This document shows positions 10,924 to 21,940 of a DNA stretch of 64,000 bases, one piece after another. The stretch spans positions 1 through 64,000 of the forward strand of contig JACGCM010000627.1 in NCBI GenBank assembly GCA_014058105.1, given 5' to 3'. Numbering within the stretch: the stretch's first letter is position 1; each line of letters opens with the position of its first letter. The position numbers were made by a program, and so were the translations under genes. Below the pieces are notes generated by a model. It searched no databases. It was not told the DNA's origin and worked only from the letters and a program-made list of their open reading frames with translations. Origin of the DNA: Kingdonia uniflora. Its lineage: Eukaryota > Streptophyta > Magnoliopsida > Ranunculales > Circaeasteraceae.

Positions 10924-12520
10924 TGTCATGCCCCAAAATCCGCTTTCTGTTAATAAATCCTAAGGCCTAACAAGTCAGGCATCCCATAGATGTAATATAT
11001 TTCTAAAGAAATTAGCTGCATCAACTTACCAAAGAAATGCAGCGGAAATAACTCAATTAATGAATAAAATGAATAAAGTTCTCAACAAAATTTACTAGCG
11101 AGAAAATAGATTACGACAATAAAATCTGAAATAAATATCATAAATACCCTATGACAGCTCAGCAATCCAATAGAACTCTAAAGAATCTCGAAATGATCAA
11201 CCAAGCCTCACTAAGAAAAATCCTACCGTGCTCGACCTCCTGTAAAAAAATATAAGGCACAGGGCATCAGCAAGCACAATTATTACCAGTCACTGAACAT
11301 GACAGACCGATATAAAATAGAAGTACTAATGTGATATAATATCAAATATATATATATAAATGATGCAATGTTTATTGAGGAGATGAGGTTCAATTATTAA
11401 TGTTGCTTTTAAGCGTCGGTACCAATCGGTATTATAAAGTAGTTATAGCGTGTTATTAGATGTGGGGGACAATTAACAGATGATGTACACATGGTCACTT
11501 TTAATTCAGTGGGACCATACTCTCGCACCCTTCAGTACTCAATAGAAGCGTATCCCTTATTGTCGAGTTAGGGATTGGCGAATTCCTTTTTACTGACCTA
11601 AGAATTAGCGGGGGAAATCACCAGATCAAGATGGTCAAGGAGTTTCAACCTTCTGGTCTAAAGACTAATATATTTTTACATTTAGAGATCTGAGCCCACG
11701 GGATGCTCACGTTGCATCCAGCCGTGAAGTAGCAGGGAAAGAGTTTTAGGGGCTTAGAACCCTGAAACACTGATAAATAGTTACCGAATCTTTTATTTAG
11801 GGAATTATGCCCAAGGACCCTAACATCATAGCCCTATTGTGTACATAATTCTAAGTTCTCCTATGCATGAATGATTTAAAAGACCAACACTCAATCAAAA
11901 AGACTTATCTGTCCTTACTCTATAGGCAACGAGACTATATCATATGATTGGCGATCTTATGCTCAACGACCTTTATACCCTCACAAGAATAAGATTGGGG
12001 ACTCTGTCGAAGATTTTATACTCTGACTATCAATGATATTTCTACCTTAAGTTAATAAAGAATATATCAACTGAAGTCATTAATCATGGCTATGCTAAAT
12101 CTATTACAATTTATTTCACAATGCTTAGCTATTTTAGATAGTAATCATAGCAATGTATAAATACATGTTTCCAATAAATATTAGGAATATACGCTCCTGA
12201 GATTCATAACTACATCCGGTTTTTCTTTTATATATGCGGTACCTAGATCTTGTCAAGCAAATTAGTTTGAAAATTAATATGCAACTATAGAAGTCTGAGT
12301 TAGTTATAACGCAACTCATGATATGTGAATAGGAAAGGAAACATCCTGCCCTACTAACCATAACTAAGGTTACTTGGCCATATATTATTTAAACTTAAAA
12401 AGCTTAGTTTAATTCCCTCCAATTAGTTTAGCATATGAAGTTATGCTTCACCTTTCTAAAATCCTACAGTCCCTAGTAATTTAGTACTCTCCACCAAGTA
12501 TAAGTAATTTTTGATTCCAA
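10924..12520 (-). mobile_element. 5' LTR of element M, 3' portion
   Basis: The minus-strand LTR end is GGATTTTGGGGCATGACA at 10924, next to the PBS. The region aligns with 6318-7922. It is interrupted at 12520 by a complete P LTR and seems to resume at 16990. Confidence 0.7.
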
Positions 12521-15500
12521 TGTAATGTCCCGGAATTTCAGGGTATTTTTTTTTGTTTATTATTAAGTATTGTTACTATTATTCATATATTTTTATTCGT
12601 TATGCATCAGTGTTATTTCTTTTGGTAGGTTTATATTAGATTCCTTTCAGTAGTTCTGTTGATTTCGGTGGTATCGAGGCGGAAGTATTTGTGTTTTGAT
12701 TTTGGGTGCCCGTTGTGGCTTGGTGGTTATGTGACATTGTTGTGTGGTGGTGTGGGGTGATCTCAGGGAATCCTAGGGTATATTTGGGCTTCCTTGATGC
12801 TTCCCCTCCTATCTGGCTTGTCAGATTCCTCCCGTCCATTCTTATTCCTTTTTGTCCATTTTCCTCCTTTTTGTCCATTTTCCTCCTTTCTGTCCATTTC
12901 TTCAAAAAAGATTCCTTCTGTCTTCCGTTAAGCTTCCGTATACACTCCAGCACGTCATACATTTGTATATTATTCCTTAGGAGTCTTTTCTATTCATTCC
13001 GCATCCATTTATTCCTTTCGAATAAGTTTCTAGCCGTTAGATTCATTTTCTGGGTTTTAGGAGTTCTGGTGGCCATTAGGCGGTGGAGGTGGAGTTTAGA
13101 CCTCACAAATCCCTAGAAAGTTTGGTAGAGATGATTTATTAGTGTGTCTATAGTTTGGGGTGGTTCCAGTGAGCCGTTGGATTGGCCGGTAGGTTTCCAG
13201 AGTTTCCCGAGGAAAAGATTTCTTTTTGGGGGCTCAGGCGCTTTGGTGGCCGTGAGGTGGTGGAGGTGGTGTTTCTACTTTGGAAAACCCTTGTTGGACT
13301 TGTTGTAGTGCTTGTGTGGTAGTGGGGGTAGTTTGGGGTGATTCCTGGGTGTCCGGGGTAATCCGTTGTGCTTCCGGGGTGTATTTTTTAAGGCAGGACC
13401 AGTTCTATTCGAACATGACATTTTTTGTTCGAATAGAACCCTTTCTATTCGAACAGGACTTGTCATTGTTCGAATACACTTCACTCTGTTCGAACAGGGT
13501 CATTTCCTATTCGAACAGAGGTGCGTTTTCAGTATTTTTTGGGTTTTAGTCTCTCTTTTTCTCACTTCCTTTTTCTCGCTTTCTCTCTCTCCTCTCCCTA
13601 ACCAATTCCCCACTCCTTCATACTCTTGATCCACTCTTCCCCATCACTTGAGGATTCTTCGCCCGCTTCGTCACAAGCTTCTCTCCTATCCTCGGTATGT
13701 TTTTTCGATTCCTTTTTCGTTCCTTTCGCTCGATTTTGGCGTAGATCTAATTTCTAGGGTTTGGGTTTGATGTCATTTTCTTGAATTGATTGTTTACTTG
13801 TTGTTGTTATTGGTTGTGGTAACTTGTTTGTTGTTTCGATTGCCTCATCGTCGATCCTAGGTTCGGATTTCCGAGTTGGTTTCTGCCAGACTTGGATTAT
13901 TATCATGCGAGTTTTATCTTCCTTAATAACTAGACCATTATATTGATTTGTGAGTTATTGTATCACATATTTTATCATGTTTATTACCGTGATTATGTTA
14001 GTATAAGGGTTAATTGCTTAGGACACATTCACGGGTTATCCGTTTGGCATACCTTAGGCGAGAGTACTTAAGGGTTTGATAAGTTAGTAAAACCTGAGTT
14101 AGTTGTAAGTTTAGCTACTAGATAGAACCTATAGGTTATGTTTTGTCATAGGTAGTTGTTCTCAGTTATCGTCGATGTGACGATAACTCATGAGATTTCT
14201 CTTAGACCGATTTCATTTAGGGTGGTTATCACAGATCTTTTCTTCGTTGAGATTGAGAACAAAGGCATTTCTCAGTGTGTTGCGATGCCTCAGTGTCACT
14301 ATATCTATATATATATGTATATAATATATTGAGTATAGTATTGTTGGTTAGTTATTAGGGTGCCCAGCTTGTTTCAGGGCACTAGTAACTAGGTTGACGA
14401 TTAGTAGAGAAGTACGGACGGCTTGTGGTTTAGCTGCCATTTCTCTAAGATAGTGTAGTTCAAAGACTATAGTTCTCACCTTATAGTTAGAGCACCTTGG
14501 TTAGTTAGGTTGCTGGACTTGGTTCCAGGGTAGTCTTGGGGCGGCATAGCTTCAGTAAGAGATGGCCTTCAATTCGAAGCTCATCCTCTTGCCTGCTATT
14601 GTTTTGATTAGTCTTACGACTAGTCTAGGTGTACTCTGAGTTCTCGAGGACTGGTCCTTGAGCACTGTCGTCGTGATTGGTGGTTGTTTGGAATGTTGGA
14701 TTCCATGTGGGAGTGTGGCATCTCCTGGACTGCTAGTTACTGGTGGTGAGCAGACGGCTTGTCCGTGGTGGTTGGTCATGGATGTTGATCTTCTGATAGT
14801 TTTCCTTAGGATTGCTTGCTTATTGTGTTGTGACACTTATTGTCCTCATGAATCTTGGAGCTAATAGAGCTTGCTCGTAAGCCTTCCTTCCCCGGGATGA
14901 GGCTGTTAGGGCTGTGTTCCCTTCAGTCATCTAGAAGATAGCGAGACAGTATGGTGCAGTGAGGTACGCGGCTGAGCCAGGTGGTTTATGAAGTTGTACG
15001 TCACTCGAGATGTTAGAATGCGGCGGAAACCTCCTGTTGAATCTAGTTCCTATATTTCTGTGTTGGAGACTTATGTACATGATTAGGAGGATTGTGAGGC
15101 AGTTCTGTTATTGGGGATTGTTAACTACTTGTTGGATACTTGTAGGTCACCCCATGAGTGCTAGTTTGTGCTGACAGCTAGAGTACTATAGTATTTTATG
15201 GTAATCATATCGCTTTGAGCAATCTTAGAGACTGATGTTGTTTAGATGTCGTGATAGTTAAGTTAGTGCTTCATCTACGTTTAGATGGTGCAACTGAGTC
15301 ACAGGAGGGCATCTGTGTTAGTTTTGGTTGCCACGCTCTTAGGAAGGTGGTTATCTTATTGTGTACAGGCTGTGTTAACAGCAGTTGTGCTTCAGTCTTT
15401 AGGATTTTTGCTCACATCCATAGATAATATATTCTCTCCTTATCTTACTGTGATTGGATACATAAATAACTCCGCATCGGCTGACCCTCGAGAGTTTCAG

Positions 15501-16989
15501 GGATTCCTTAAATTGGGTTAAAATAGAAGGTGGGTCCAGGATGGATACTATTATACCTAGCCACCCATTCGGGAGTGTGGGATGGTATGAGACAATATTT
15601 ACTATTCGGTTCAGGGCTTATCCGGGAGGTTAATATGCCTCGAAATGTATATATAGTTTGGACATTGACTCTGTGGGATTTGATAGGTTGATGTAATATC
15701 CTTTAGCCTGGTCGAGCTAGTGCAGTACATCGTACCCTTATATCCAACAATATCCAGTAAAGTAAATCCCATTTCAGCACTTGTCAGCCCACTTTAGTCT
15801 TGGGGGCTAACCCTTTGGGCTAACATCACTAAATCTATCTGCATCATTATCATCATCAACATCATCATGCATATCATTGCATCTCCGCATATTTCCTTAT
15901 TCGTAGGTTCTTCTGATTTAACCCTTTCTGCATTATGTTTAATATAAAATCTTTTACACTTGGGATAATCATAAGATTATCTTTTTCCATCATATCATTA
16001 TCATAACATATCATTGCATTGGGATAATTATGGGATTATCCTAGTTCATCATATTCTTCTCCTCTTATTAAATTCCTCCTCTCCTAATTGATTTGCAGTG
16101 TAATTTGATTCCTCTTCCTTCTGCATATTCCTCTTCTCTCTACATCTATCCCTCCCTCTTCTGCATATGATTTAAGCTATTAGGTTAACTAGTCTGGCTG
16201 GTTGCTATGAGTTTTAGGCTAGTTTTTGGTTGTGGGCGATCTCGTTTAGCTTGTGGTAGCTTCGGGGATATGCCTGGTTGGGGTTTCGATAACCCGGTTG
16301 GATTGTTGTGTACCGAGAGTGTTTACCCTCGTATGTGATTTTATTTCTGAGGTAGGTTAGTTTCTTGTGGCGCTGGGGGCCACGGTAGTGATTAGAGTAT
16401 AGTTAGCAGTCTGTGAGACTGGAGTGTAGTTATGGTCTTAGTACTCCTTTGCTCGAGATGTATATATATAATTATAGTACAGTTACATATAATCATTAGA
16501 CTAGTTATATACCAATTAGGCATCCTTGGTATATACATATATATTATTTATCGTTAGATATTATTATATCCTATTATCATTATTATATTCATCTCATTGG
16601 TTTGTATAATCGTTTAACCATTCTTGGGAGTTAGTGAGCTCGTTGTTTGCTCACTCTCGCATCCCCCTTTCAGTAGAAGGCTATTTCAGGTTTTAGTTAC
16701 TGCTATGGTGATCTTTGGGAAGCTGAGATGGAGGCTCATTCTCCAGTTATTACTGTTGGGCTTGCTGCATAGAGGTTTGTAGAATCTTACGTTTAGATAT
16801 TTATTATCTTAGTCTTCCATTGTTTTTGCTTTGCTTATTACTCTGTTGTGATACTATTGTGAATGACTGGGCCATAATTTATCTACAGCTAGGTTGTTCT
16901 TGGGGCGAATCTGTGGATTTCCCGACCTGCACATCCTCGAATCTCAGTAATTGATCTAGCTATCGATTACTGGATTTTGTGGCGTGACA
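12521..16989 (+). mobile_element. P-family solo LTR, about 4.47 kb
   Basis: It starts TGTAATGTCCCGG and ends TTTTGTGGCGTGACA, with imperfect inverted termini as in many plant gypsy LTRs. The flanks are TCCAA on the left (12516-12520) and ACCAA on the right (16990-16994), a 4/5 target duplication. No PBS follows on the + strand, so it reads as a solo LTR inside the M 5' LTR. It holds the TTCGAA array at 13405-13520 and a CT-rich leader-like stretch near 13550-13680, followed by a GGTATG donor-like site. I support no protein in it. The second half matches 7923-10215. Confidence 0.6.
13405..13520. repeat. Six TTCGAA palindromes at 20-21 bp spacing in LTR P
   Basis: TTCGAA occurs at 13408, 13428, 13448, 13469, 13489 and 13510, each in the context TRTTCGAAYA, so the steps are 20, 20, 21, 20 and 21 bp. 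The array lies just upstream of a CT-rich leader-like stretch, where an enhancer would be expected. Similar repeats occur in the unrelated LTRs of A. Confidence 0.8.
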
Positions 16990-17663
16990 ACCAACATGTT
17001 ATATGCTTAACAACTCATAAATCCTACGACATTTGGTAATTAAATATTCTCAACCACATACATCATGCGTGATTATCAATTCCAACTTGTAGTATTTATA
17101 GAAAACATGGAGGAGAAATTATCCATTATAGCTAACGATAAAATGGTTTAACATGGCTTGATGCTAATGTCCTATAACATATCTTAAAAATTATAACAAC
17201 AAATCATACAATGCTTGAAAATAACGGTACTAGCCTGATCGATGAATTCAAGGGTTATAAGAGAACAAACACTTACCCTCAATGCTCCAATTATTGTTTC
17301 TCTAAAGCTCTACAATCTAATTTTTCTAGGATTGAAATTAAATATGGGAATCATAAGCATTGTTCTTCCTGACAGTTAGCTATGAAGTAGAATTGTAGTT
17401 GAGTATTTTAGGGAGAAGAATAAGGGAAGATTTTGGTGGAAGGAGAAGAATGGGAGGAGAATAAGGAGGACTTGGAGAAGTATTGGGGAAAAATACAGTG
17501 GTGGTTTAAATGAGTTTGTGTTGCTATAATTTGAAAAAATAAAAGCTAGGATAACCTGTTATAGGGTGTAACCAACTACAATACTACGACTACCACTAAC
17601 ATGAGAAGAGTTATATGACGAGGAAATCAAAATAAAAAATAATAAAAAAGACGGGGCGCTACA
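16990..17663 (-). mobile_element. 5' LTR of element M, 5' portion
   Basis: On the minus strand an LTR-like start TGTAGCGCCCCG lies at 17663, and the sequence runs to the P insertion at 16990. With 10924-12520 it would make an M LTR of about 2.27 kb. The start motif resembles the P start (TGTAATGTCCCGG), and the outside base run (TTTTT) resembles TTTAT beside the other end of M. There is no pair for this piece elsewhere in the window, so the assignment rests on the ends alone. Confidence 0.45.
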
Positions 17664-18866
17664 TTTTTTTTTTTTTGATCTCATTTTTTATAATCAATTG
17701 TCGATGGTAACTTCAACTTCAATTTAGTCTAATAGAGCATTCCTTAAACTTGATTTGAGACGAAAAAAATACTATGTGAGACTGAAGATATGATAATAGG
17801 TTTTTTATTGTTACACCTTTTTTTGGCCTTCGTCTATGCTTACTCAAATTTTTATCCGTTTGCAGCCCTTTTGTGCCTTACAATAGGCCATTCATTTTAT
17901 ATCCAACTCCTTTTAGCCCATTTGTTTTGAGACTTTTCAGTAAAATAAAAGTAAAGGAAGGAATTTATTTGATGAAATATTAATTTTTCTATTCACATAC
18001 TCATATTCATATTTTACACAAAGTGTTTGTTAGTCAATTATCAATGATTTTTGAGTGACAACCATATTGAGGCCAAAGTTGAAATAACTTTCCAATATAG
18101 TATTCTAACTGTGGTTGAGTAATATATTAAAAACCGGGTATCCATCTGACTATGCACACACACACACACCAAGTAATTCATTTAGTAATTGTTTTATAAC
18201 ACATGGGTGATGTCTTGGTCTTTATAGAATATTTATGATTCATTATCTTTCTATCATGCCTTGTGTTAGGGGGAGTGTTGTCTTCTTTTGCTTACTTATT
18301 TCAAAGACACTCCCCGTATATCTTTTCCTTTTGTTTCATTTTAAGTGGGTGGCAATTATTTTGAGGGGGGGTTGCATCTTATTTTGGGGTATTGGTATTT
18401 AGTGATATCCTCACTACATGTTCATTTTGTTTAGTTTAACTTTTGGATCTGCTATGTATTGACCGTTTCTCTTTTCAGAATAGTTGCTCTGACATTTCCT
18501 GATATATATTTTTCATCTATTATGTGTTTAACTTATTCCATGACTATTATACATGGTGCTTTCCTGGTCAGCTTCTCCTTTTTATTTCCTATTGTATTTT
18601 TCTTTTACCCTTTGTTCATCTGTGCCATAAAGGGGGAAAGATTATCCTGACAGGTAAGCCCGGTAAGTTATGTTTTTTTTATCCCTTATTTTATTTGAAC
18701 TGTTACGTGATGTAACTTGTTGAGTGTGCAGGGATTCCAGAGTATATGTTATAGGATGAAAGTGGAGCTTTGAGTATGGATGTTCAGTGATTAAGTCAGT
18801 TCATCAAGTTATATTTTTATTTCATATAATTCTAGTTTTGAAACAAAATAAACCAAATGGGGAGAT
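17664..18866 (+). mobile_element. 3' internal non-coding region of element A with repeated PPT-like tracts
   Basis: No pol motif is visible. Purine-rich tracts lie at about 18268 (AGGGGGAG), 18361 (GAGGGGGGG), 18630 (AAAGGGGGAAAG) and 18856-18866 (AAATGGGGAGAT), the last directly before the 3' LTR. Several PPT-like copies upstream of the 3' LTR are known for Sireviruses. A CA microsatellite lies near 18156-18170. Short open frames at 18459-18715 look hydrophobic by composition only. Confidence 0.55.
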
Positions 18867-19872
18867 TGAAACATCCATATTTGGAGATTGTTTTATTCCG
18901 TGTCTAGATTAACTGTCAGCAGTACCTCGTGTTTACTCATCGTTAGAGATTACACATGGAGTGACTACAGCTGGACTGACACTGAACAGGTACATAGGTT
19001 TGTACCTCTTCGCTCAAAAATATCAAGCCCTTAATATTTTACAAACAGTCAAAAAGGAATTATGTTTTCTGAAGAAAATAGGTTTCTGTTAGAACAGACT
19101 TTTTTCTGCTGGAACAGACCTTGTTTCAGCAGACTTTTTTTATGTTTGAATAGACCCTATTCGAACAGAATTTTTCCCTGTTCGAACAGGTTACTAGAAC
19201 CTTGTTTCTTCGAATAGGATCTTGGTTATGTTCGAATAAAATATTGTCTGTTCAAACAAACTTTGAGTTTTCAGTTTTCTAATAAAAGACATCCTTTCTT
19301 ATTCAACTTTTCAACTCTTCCAAAAACCTATTTTTCTAGGGCTTGATATTTTAGAGAGAAAAGATATTTCAACGAGCGATTTAATGCGAAGTAAAACTCA
19401 AATTGAATCAATCGAAGATTGAGAAACCTAAATTCAATTTTAGATTTTGTGAGTTTGAGCGATTCAAGCTTTGAAGCTTTGGTGCGCTATCTTAGGCGAG
19501 GCGTTGCGTGAATGATGGGCATTGTGAGAACGAGGAATTCATTGTGAGAAGTTCAATTAGAAGTGAGGTAACCATGGGATGTGCTTATTGAGTCTCTAAG
19601 TAATTGAATACTTGTAATTTTGTTTAAATATAGAATTGTTGAGCTGTCGGACGATTTGGCAGCAACCTGTGGGTTTTTCTCCAGAGAAAGGTTTCCCACA
19701 GGGTTAAAATTGCTTGTTATTGTGCTTAATTTACATTTGCTTGTTGTCACTAGAACATTAGACCAACTTGAATTAGGCTAGGGTTAGACTGTTAATTCAA
19801 GGTATTTCAGACCTATTGATTTTGACCGAAAGTTAATTGAAATCAGTTAGTCTCAAGTGATTATTTATTTCA
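18867..19872 (+). mobile_element. 3' LTR of element A (Sirevirus-like copia)
   Basis: It starts TGAAACATCC after a PPT and ends TTATTTATTTCA; about 1.0 kb, homologous to 2927-3914. It carries the better preserved TTCGAA-type array (19085-19262). The sequence right after it is the inside of another copia gag. Confidence 0.75.
19085..19262. repeat. TTCGAA-type palindrome array in the 3' LTR of A
   Basis: Intact TTCGAA lies at 19160, 19181, 19209 and 19231, with near copies (TTAGAA, CTGGAA, TTTGAA, TTCAAA) at 19089, 19109, 19145 and 19251. Many steps are 20-22 bp, with some of 15 and 28. The flanks (CTG before, CAG after) resemble those in the P LTR. Confidence 0.65.
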
Positions 19873-19873
19873 G

Positions 19874-20690
19874 TGGAGTATAGTTGAAGAAGGGTACGAA
19901 ATGCCTGAGAACAAAGAAGGGTTCACGAATGCCCAAAAAATTAAACTACTTGGAAAAGATTCGGAAAAGAGATAGTAAGGCGTTATTCCAAATTTACCAA
20001 ACAATCGAGATAGTGGTATACGAAAGAATTGCCAAAGATAAAATTTCGAAGCAAGCTTAGGAAATTATTCAAGCAACCCACAAAGAGTGAAAAACATGCG
20101 CCTTCAAACCTTACGATCGGAGTTTGAAAACTAGAAATGAAGGAGCATGAAAGTGTCACAAAGTATTTTACTAAAGTTAGTTCTGTTGTCAATCAAATGG
20201 CATCAAATGGGGAGATTTTAGAAGATGGACGAATCATTGGAAAAAACCTTCGTAGCTTACCACCAAAGTTTGATTACATCGTGGTTGCTACTGAAGAATC
20301 AAGAGATCTCAACACCCCCAGTTTAGTAGATCTACAAGGAATACTAAAAGCTCATGAGATCGGTATCAATCTCATGAATCCTCCTACTTCTCAACCAGAT
20401 CAAGCTTTAAAATCCCAATTTATGTCTACAGGAAGCCGTGGCTTTTACCGTGGTCGTGGAAGAGGTGGAAATTTTAGAGGAAGAGGTACCAATTTTCAAG
20501 GGGGAGAAAGAGGCTATTCAAGAAATGAAAACAATCCAAATGAAGGAGAAGAAAATCAGAACTTGAGGTTCTCACAAAGAGGAAGAGGTCGTGGTTATCA
20601 AAGAGGAAGAGGACGAAGATGAGGGTACATCGAATGCTTTCATTGCCACAAACCAGGCCACAAGATTGATGAATGTTGGTACAAGTAACA
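19874..20690 (+). pseudogene. Gag of copia element C (Tork-like)
   Basis: The frame begins mid-gag (WSIVEEGYEMPENKEG) right after LTR A, has frameshifts near 19970-20130, then reads openly from 20137. Visible features are the gag core with K-E-x-ES-x-T-x-YF and the LR-SLPPKFD-IVVA block, an RGG-rich linker near codons 105-160, and after a stop at 20621 an intact CCHC knuckle (CFHCHKPGHKIDEC). This order is typical of Ty1/copia gag of the Tork-like type. The N-terminus, PBS and LTR of C are not found. Confidence 0.7.
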
Positions 20691-20744
20691 GGAAGACAAG
20701 AAATGCAGGCTGGTTTTATGCATGAATATAAGAATGAAGACACG

Positions 20745-21077
20745 AACCTTTAAGAAACGTTGTTGCTTGCATGTCACGGTGAAGATACGGATGATGTATG
20801 GCACCTAGATAGCGGTGCTAGCAAACATATGACAGGTAACAAAAATTTGTTCTCAACTTTGTCGAAATCAGATCGTGGGCAAGTAAGAATTGGTCATGCT
20901 AAAGCTTATAAAATCGAAGGAATTGGAGAAGTAGCTTTCAGAACAAAATCAGGGAGGTTAGAAAAGATGTCCGAAGTTTATTGTGTTCCTGGAGTGAAGA
21001 GCAATCTGCTTAGTATTGGTCATTTGGAACTGTTAATGGCAATAAACTCAAAACAGATGATAGATTTTATCAAATAA
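20745..21077 (+). pseudogene. Protease domain of copia element C, truncated
   Basis: This contains WHLDSGASKHMTG, the aspartic protease active site (D-S-G) of copia Pol, followed by the usual VYCVPGVKSNLLSIGHL stretch at the protease/GAG-pre-integrase border. The frame is open for 105 codons from 20760. It ends just after this border; integrase and RT are absent. It continues the C gag in the same direction. Confidence 0.75.
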
Positions 21078-21119
21078 GGTAAGAAGCCACCCTAGAACTA
21101 TATCTGGTGCTGCAAAGGA

Positions 21120-21380
21120 TTCTGTACTTGATTGACAAGTTTAGATGGTTTGACATAAAACATGTTTACAGGGTGATCGATGAACAAGAGTGCTGATTTC
21201 CTTGCCTCTTTTACTTTTCTGTTCGAGGAGATACTTCTTCCCTACAGCTCCTTGCCATATGTGTTAGGAAAAATGTTAAGAGGAGGAGGCTGGGAGAAGG
21301 TCTTCCTTAGAATGTAATATTCTTTCTTTCTCTTATATAATGTGTTCATGGGGTTCACAACCCCAGCTTGCTTATGCTAA
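21120..21380 (+). mobile_element. LINE 3' tail with RNase H-like end
   Basis: Two overlapping frames read FDIKHVYRVIDEQ and then SADFLASF, matching the C-terminal H-x-YRE-x-N-x-AD-LA pattern of the RNase H domain found at the end of many plant LINE ORF2 proteins, with one frameshift. A short A run near 21379 could be the decayed tail. The rest of the LINE is missing. Motif-based call. Confidence 0.4.
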
Positions 21381-21544
21381 AAAAACTTCAGACTATAGTA
21401 GGAGCACAAAGATAAATATTACATGATTATTTGAGTACACATACGCATACTGGTTTCATATTTCTGTGGTAAGTTATCAGAACAACAACCACTTCGAAGC
21501 GAACTCTGGCTGTGAAGGGCATCTCCTCGTATTGTCTTTTTATT

Positions 21545-21900
21545 TTTATTTTTGGGAAGGTAAGCCGGTTTTAGGGATCCGTAACCACAGAGTAACCAAG
21601 CCCCGAAGGGCATCCAAAGCCTGAAGGCAATTACTAGTTTTACCTAATACAGAGTCTAGATTTTTTTTTTGTGTGGAAGATAAGCCAGTTTTAGGGATTC
21701 GTAACCAGAGTAACCAAGCCCCAAAGGGCATCCAAAGTCCGAATGCCACCACAAGCCCCGAAGGGTAAAAGTCTCCGAAGAGGTACAAAGCCCGAAGGCT
21801 CACAAGACAACCCAAAGGATTACCCCCAATTCTCACCCGATAGGGGTCGAACTCATGACCTCTCATGGGTTGGAGGGTCACACTCATATACTTTCAAACA
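21545..21900 (-). mobile_element. Two nested or tandem SINE copies in the expansin 3' flank
   Basis: On the minus strand the 5' end near 21900 has a tRNA-like head with a box B (GAGTTCGACCCC). The body ends CCTAAAACYGGCTTAYCTTCC and an A-rich tail (21661-21671). A second, shorter copy of the same body end lies at 21545-21650 with its own A/T-rich tail (21537-21552). The two bodies match closely. The 5' edge is only about 40 bases past the expansin stop codon, so the SINEs probably lie in its 3' UTR. Confidence 0.6.
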
Positions 21901-21940
21901 ACCTATATATTATTATTCTTAATACATGGATGTAGAGGAG

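Noticed and set aside
13405..13520. Heat-shock elements as in heat-activated copia elements
   Set aside because: Heat-shock elements need alternating GAA/TTC blocks at 5-bp steps; here the unit is a TTCGAA palindrome at 20-21 bp.
12636..13629. Several open frames of 87-136 codons in LTR P
   Set aside because: Overlapping frames on both strands with biased composition; the region reads as LTR and leader, and no protein motif is visible.
16990..17663. Independent host gene or promoter right of LTR P
   Set aside because: No coding signal; the end motif TGTAGCGCCCCG and the position fit the outer part of the M LTR better, though without a paired copy.
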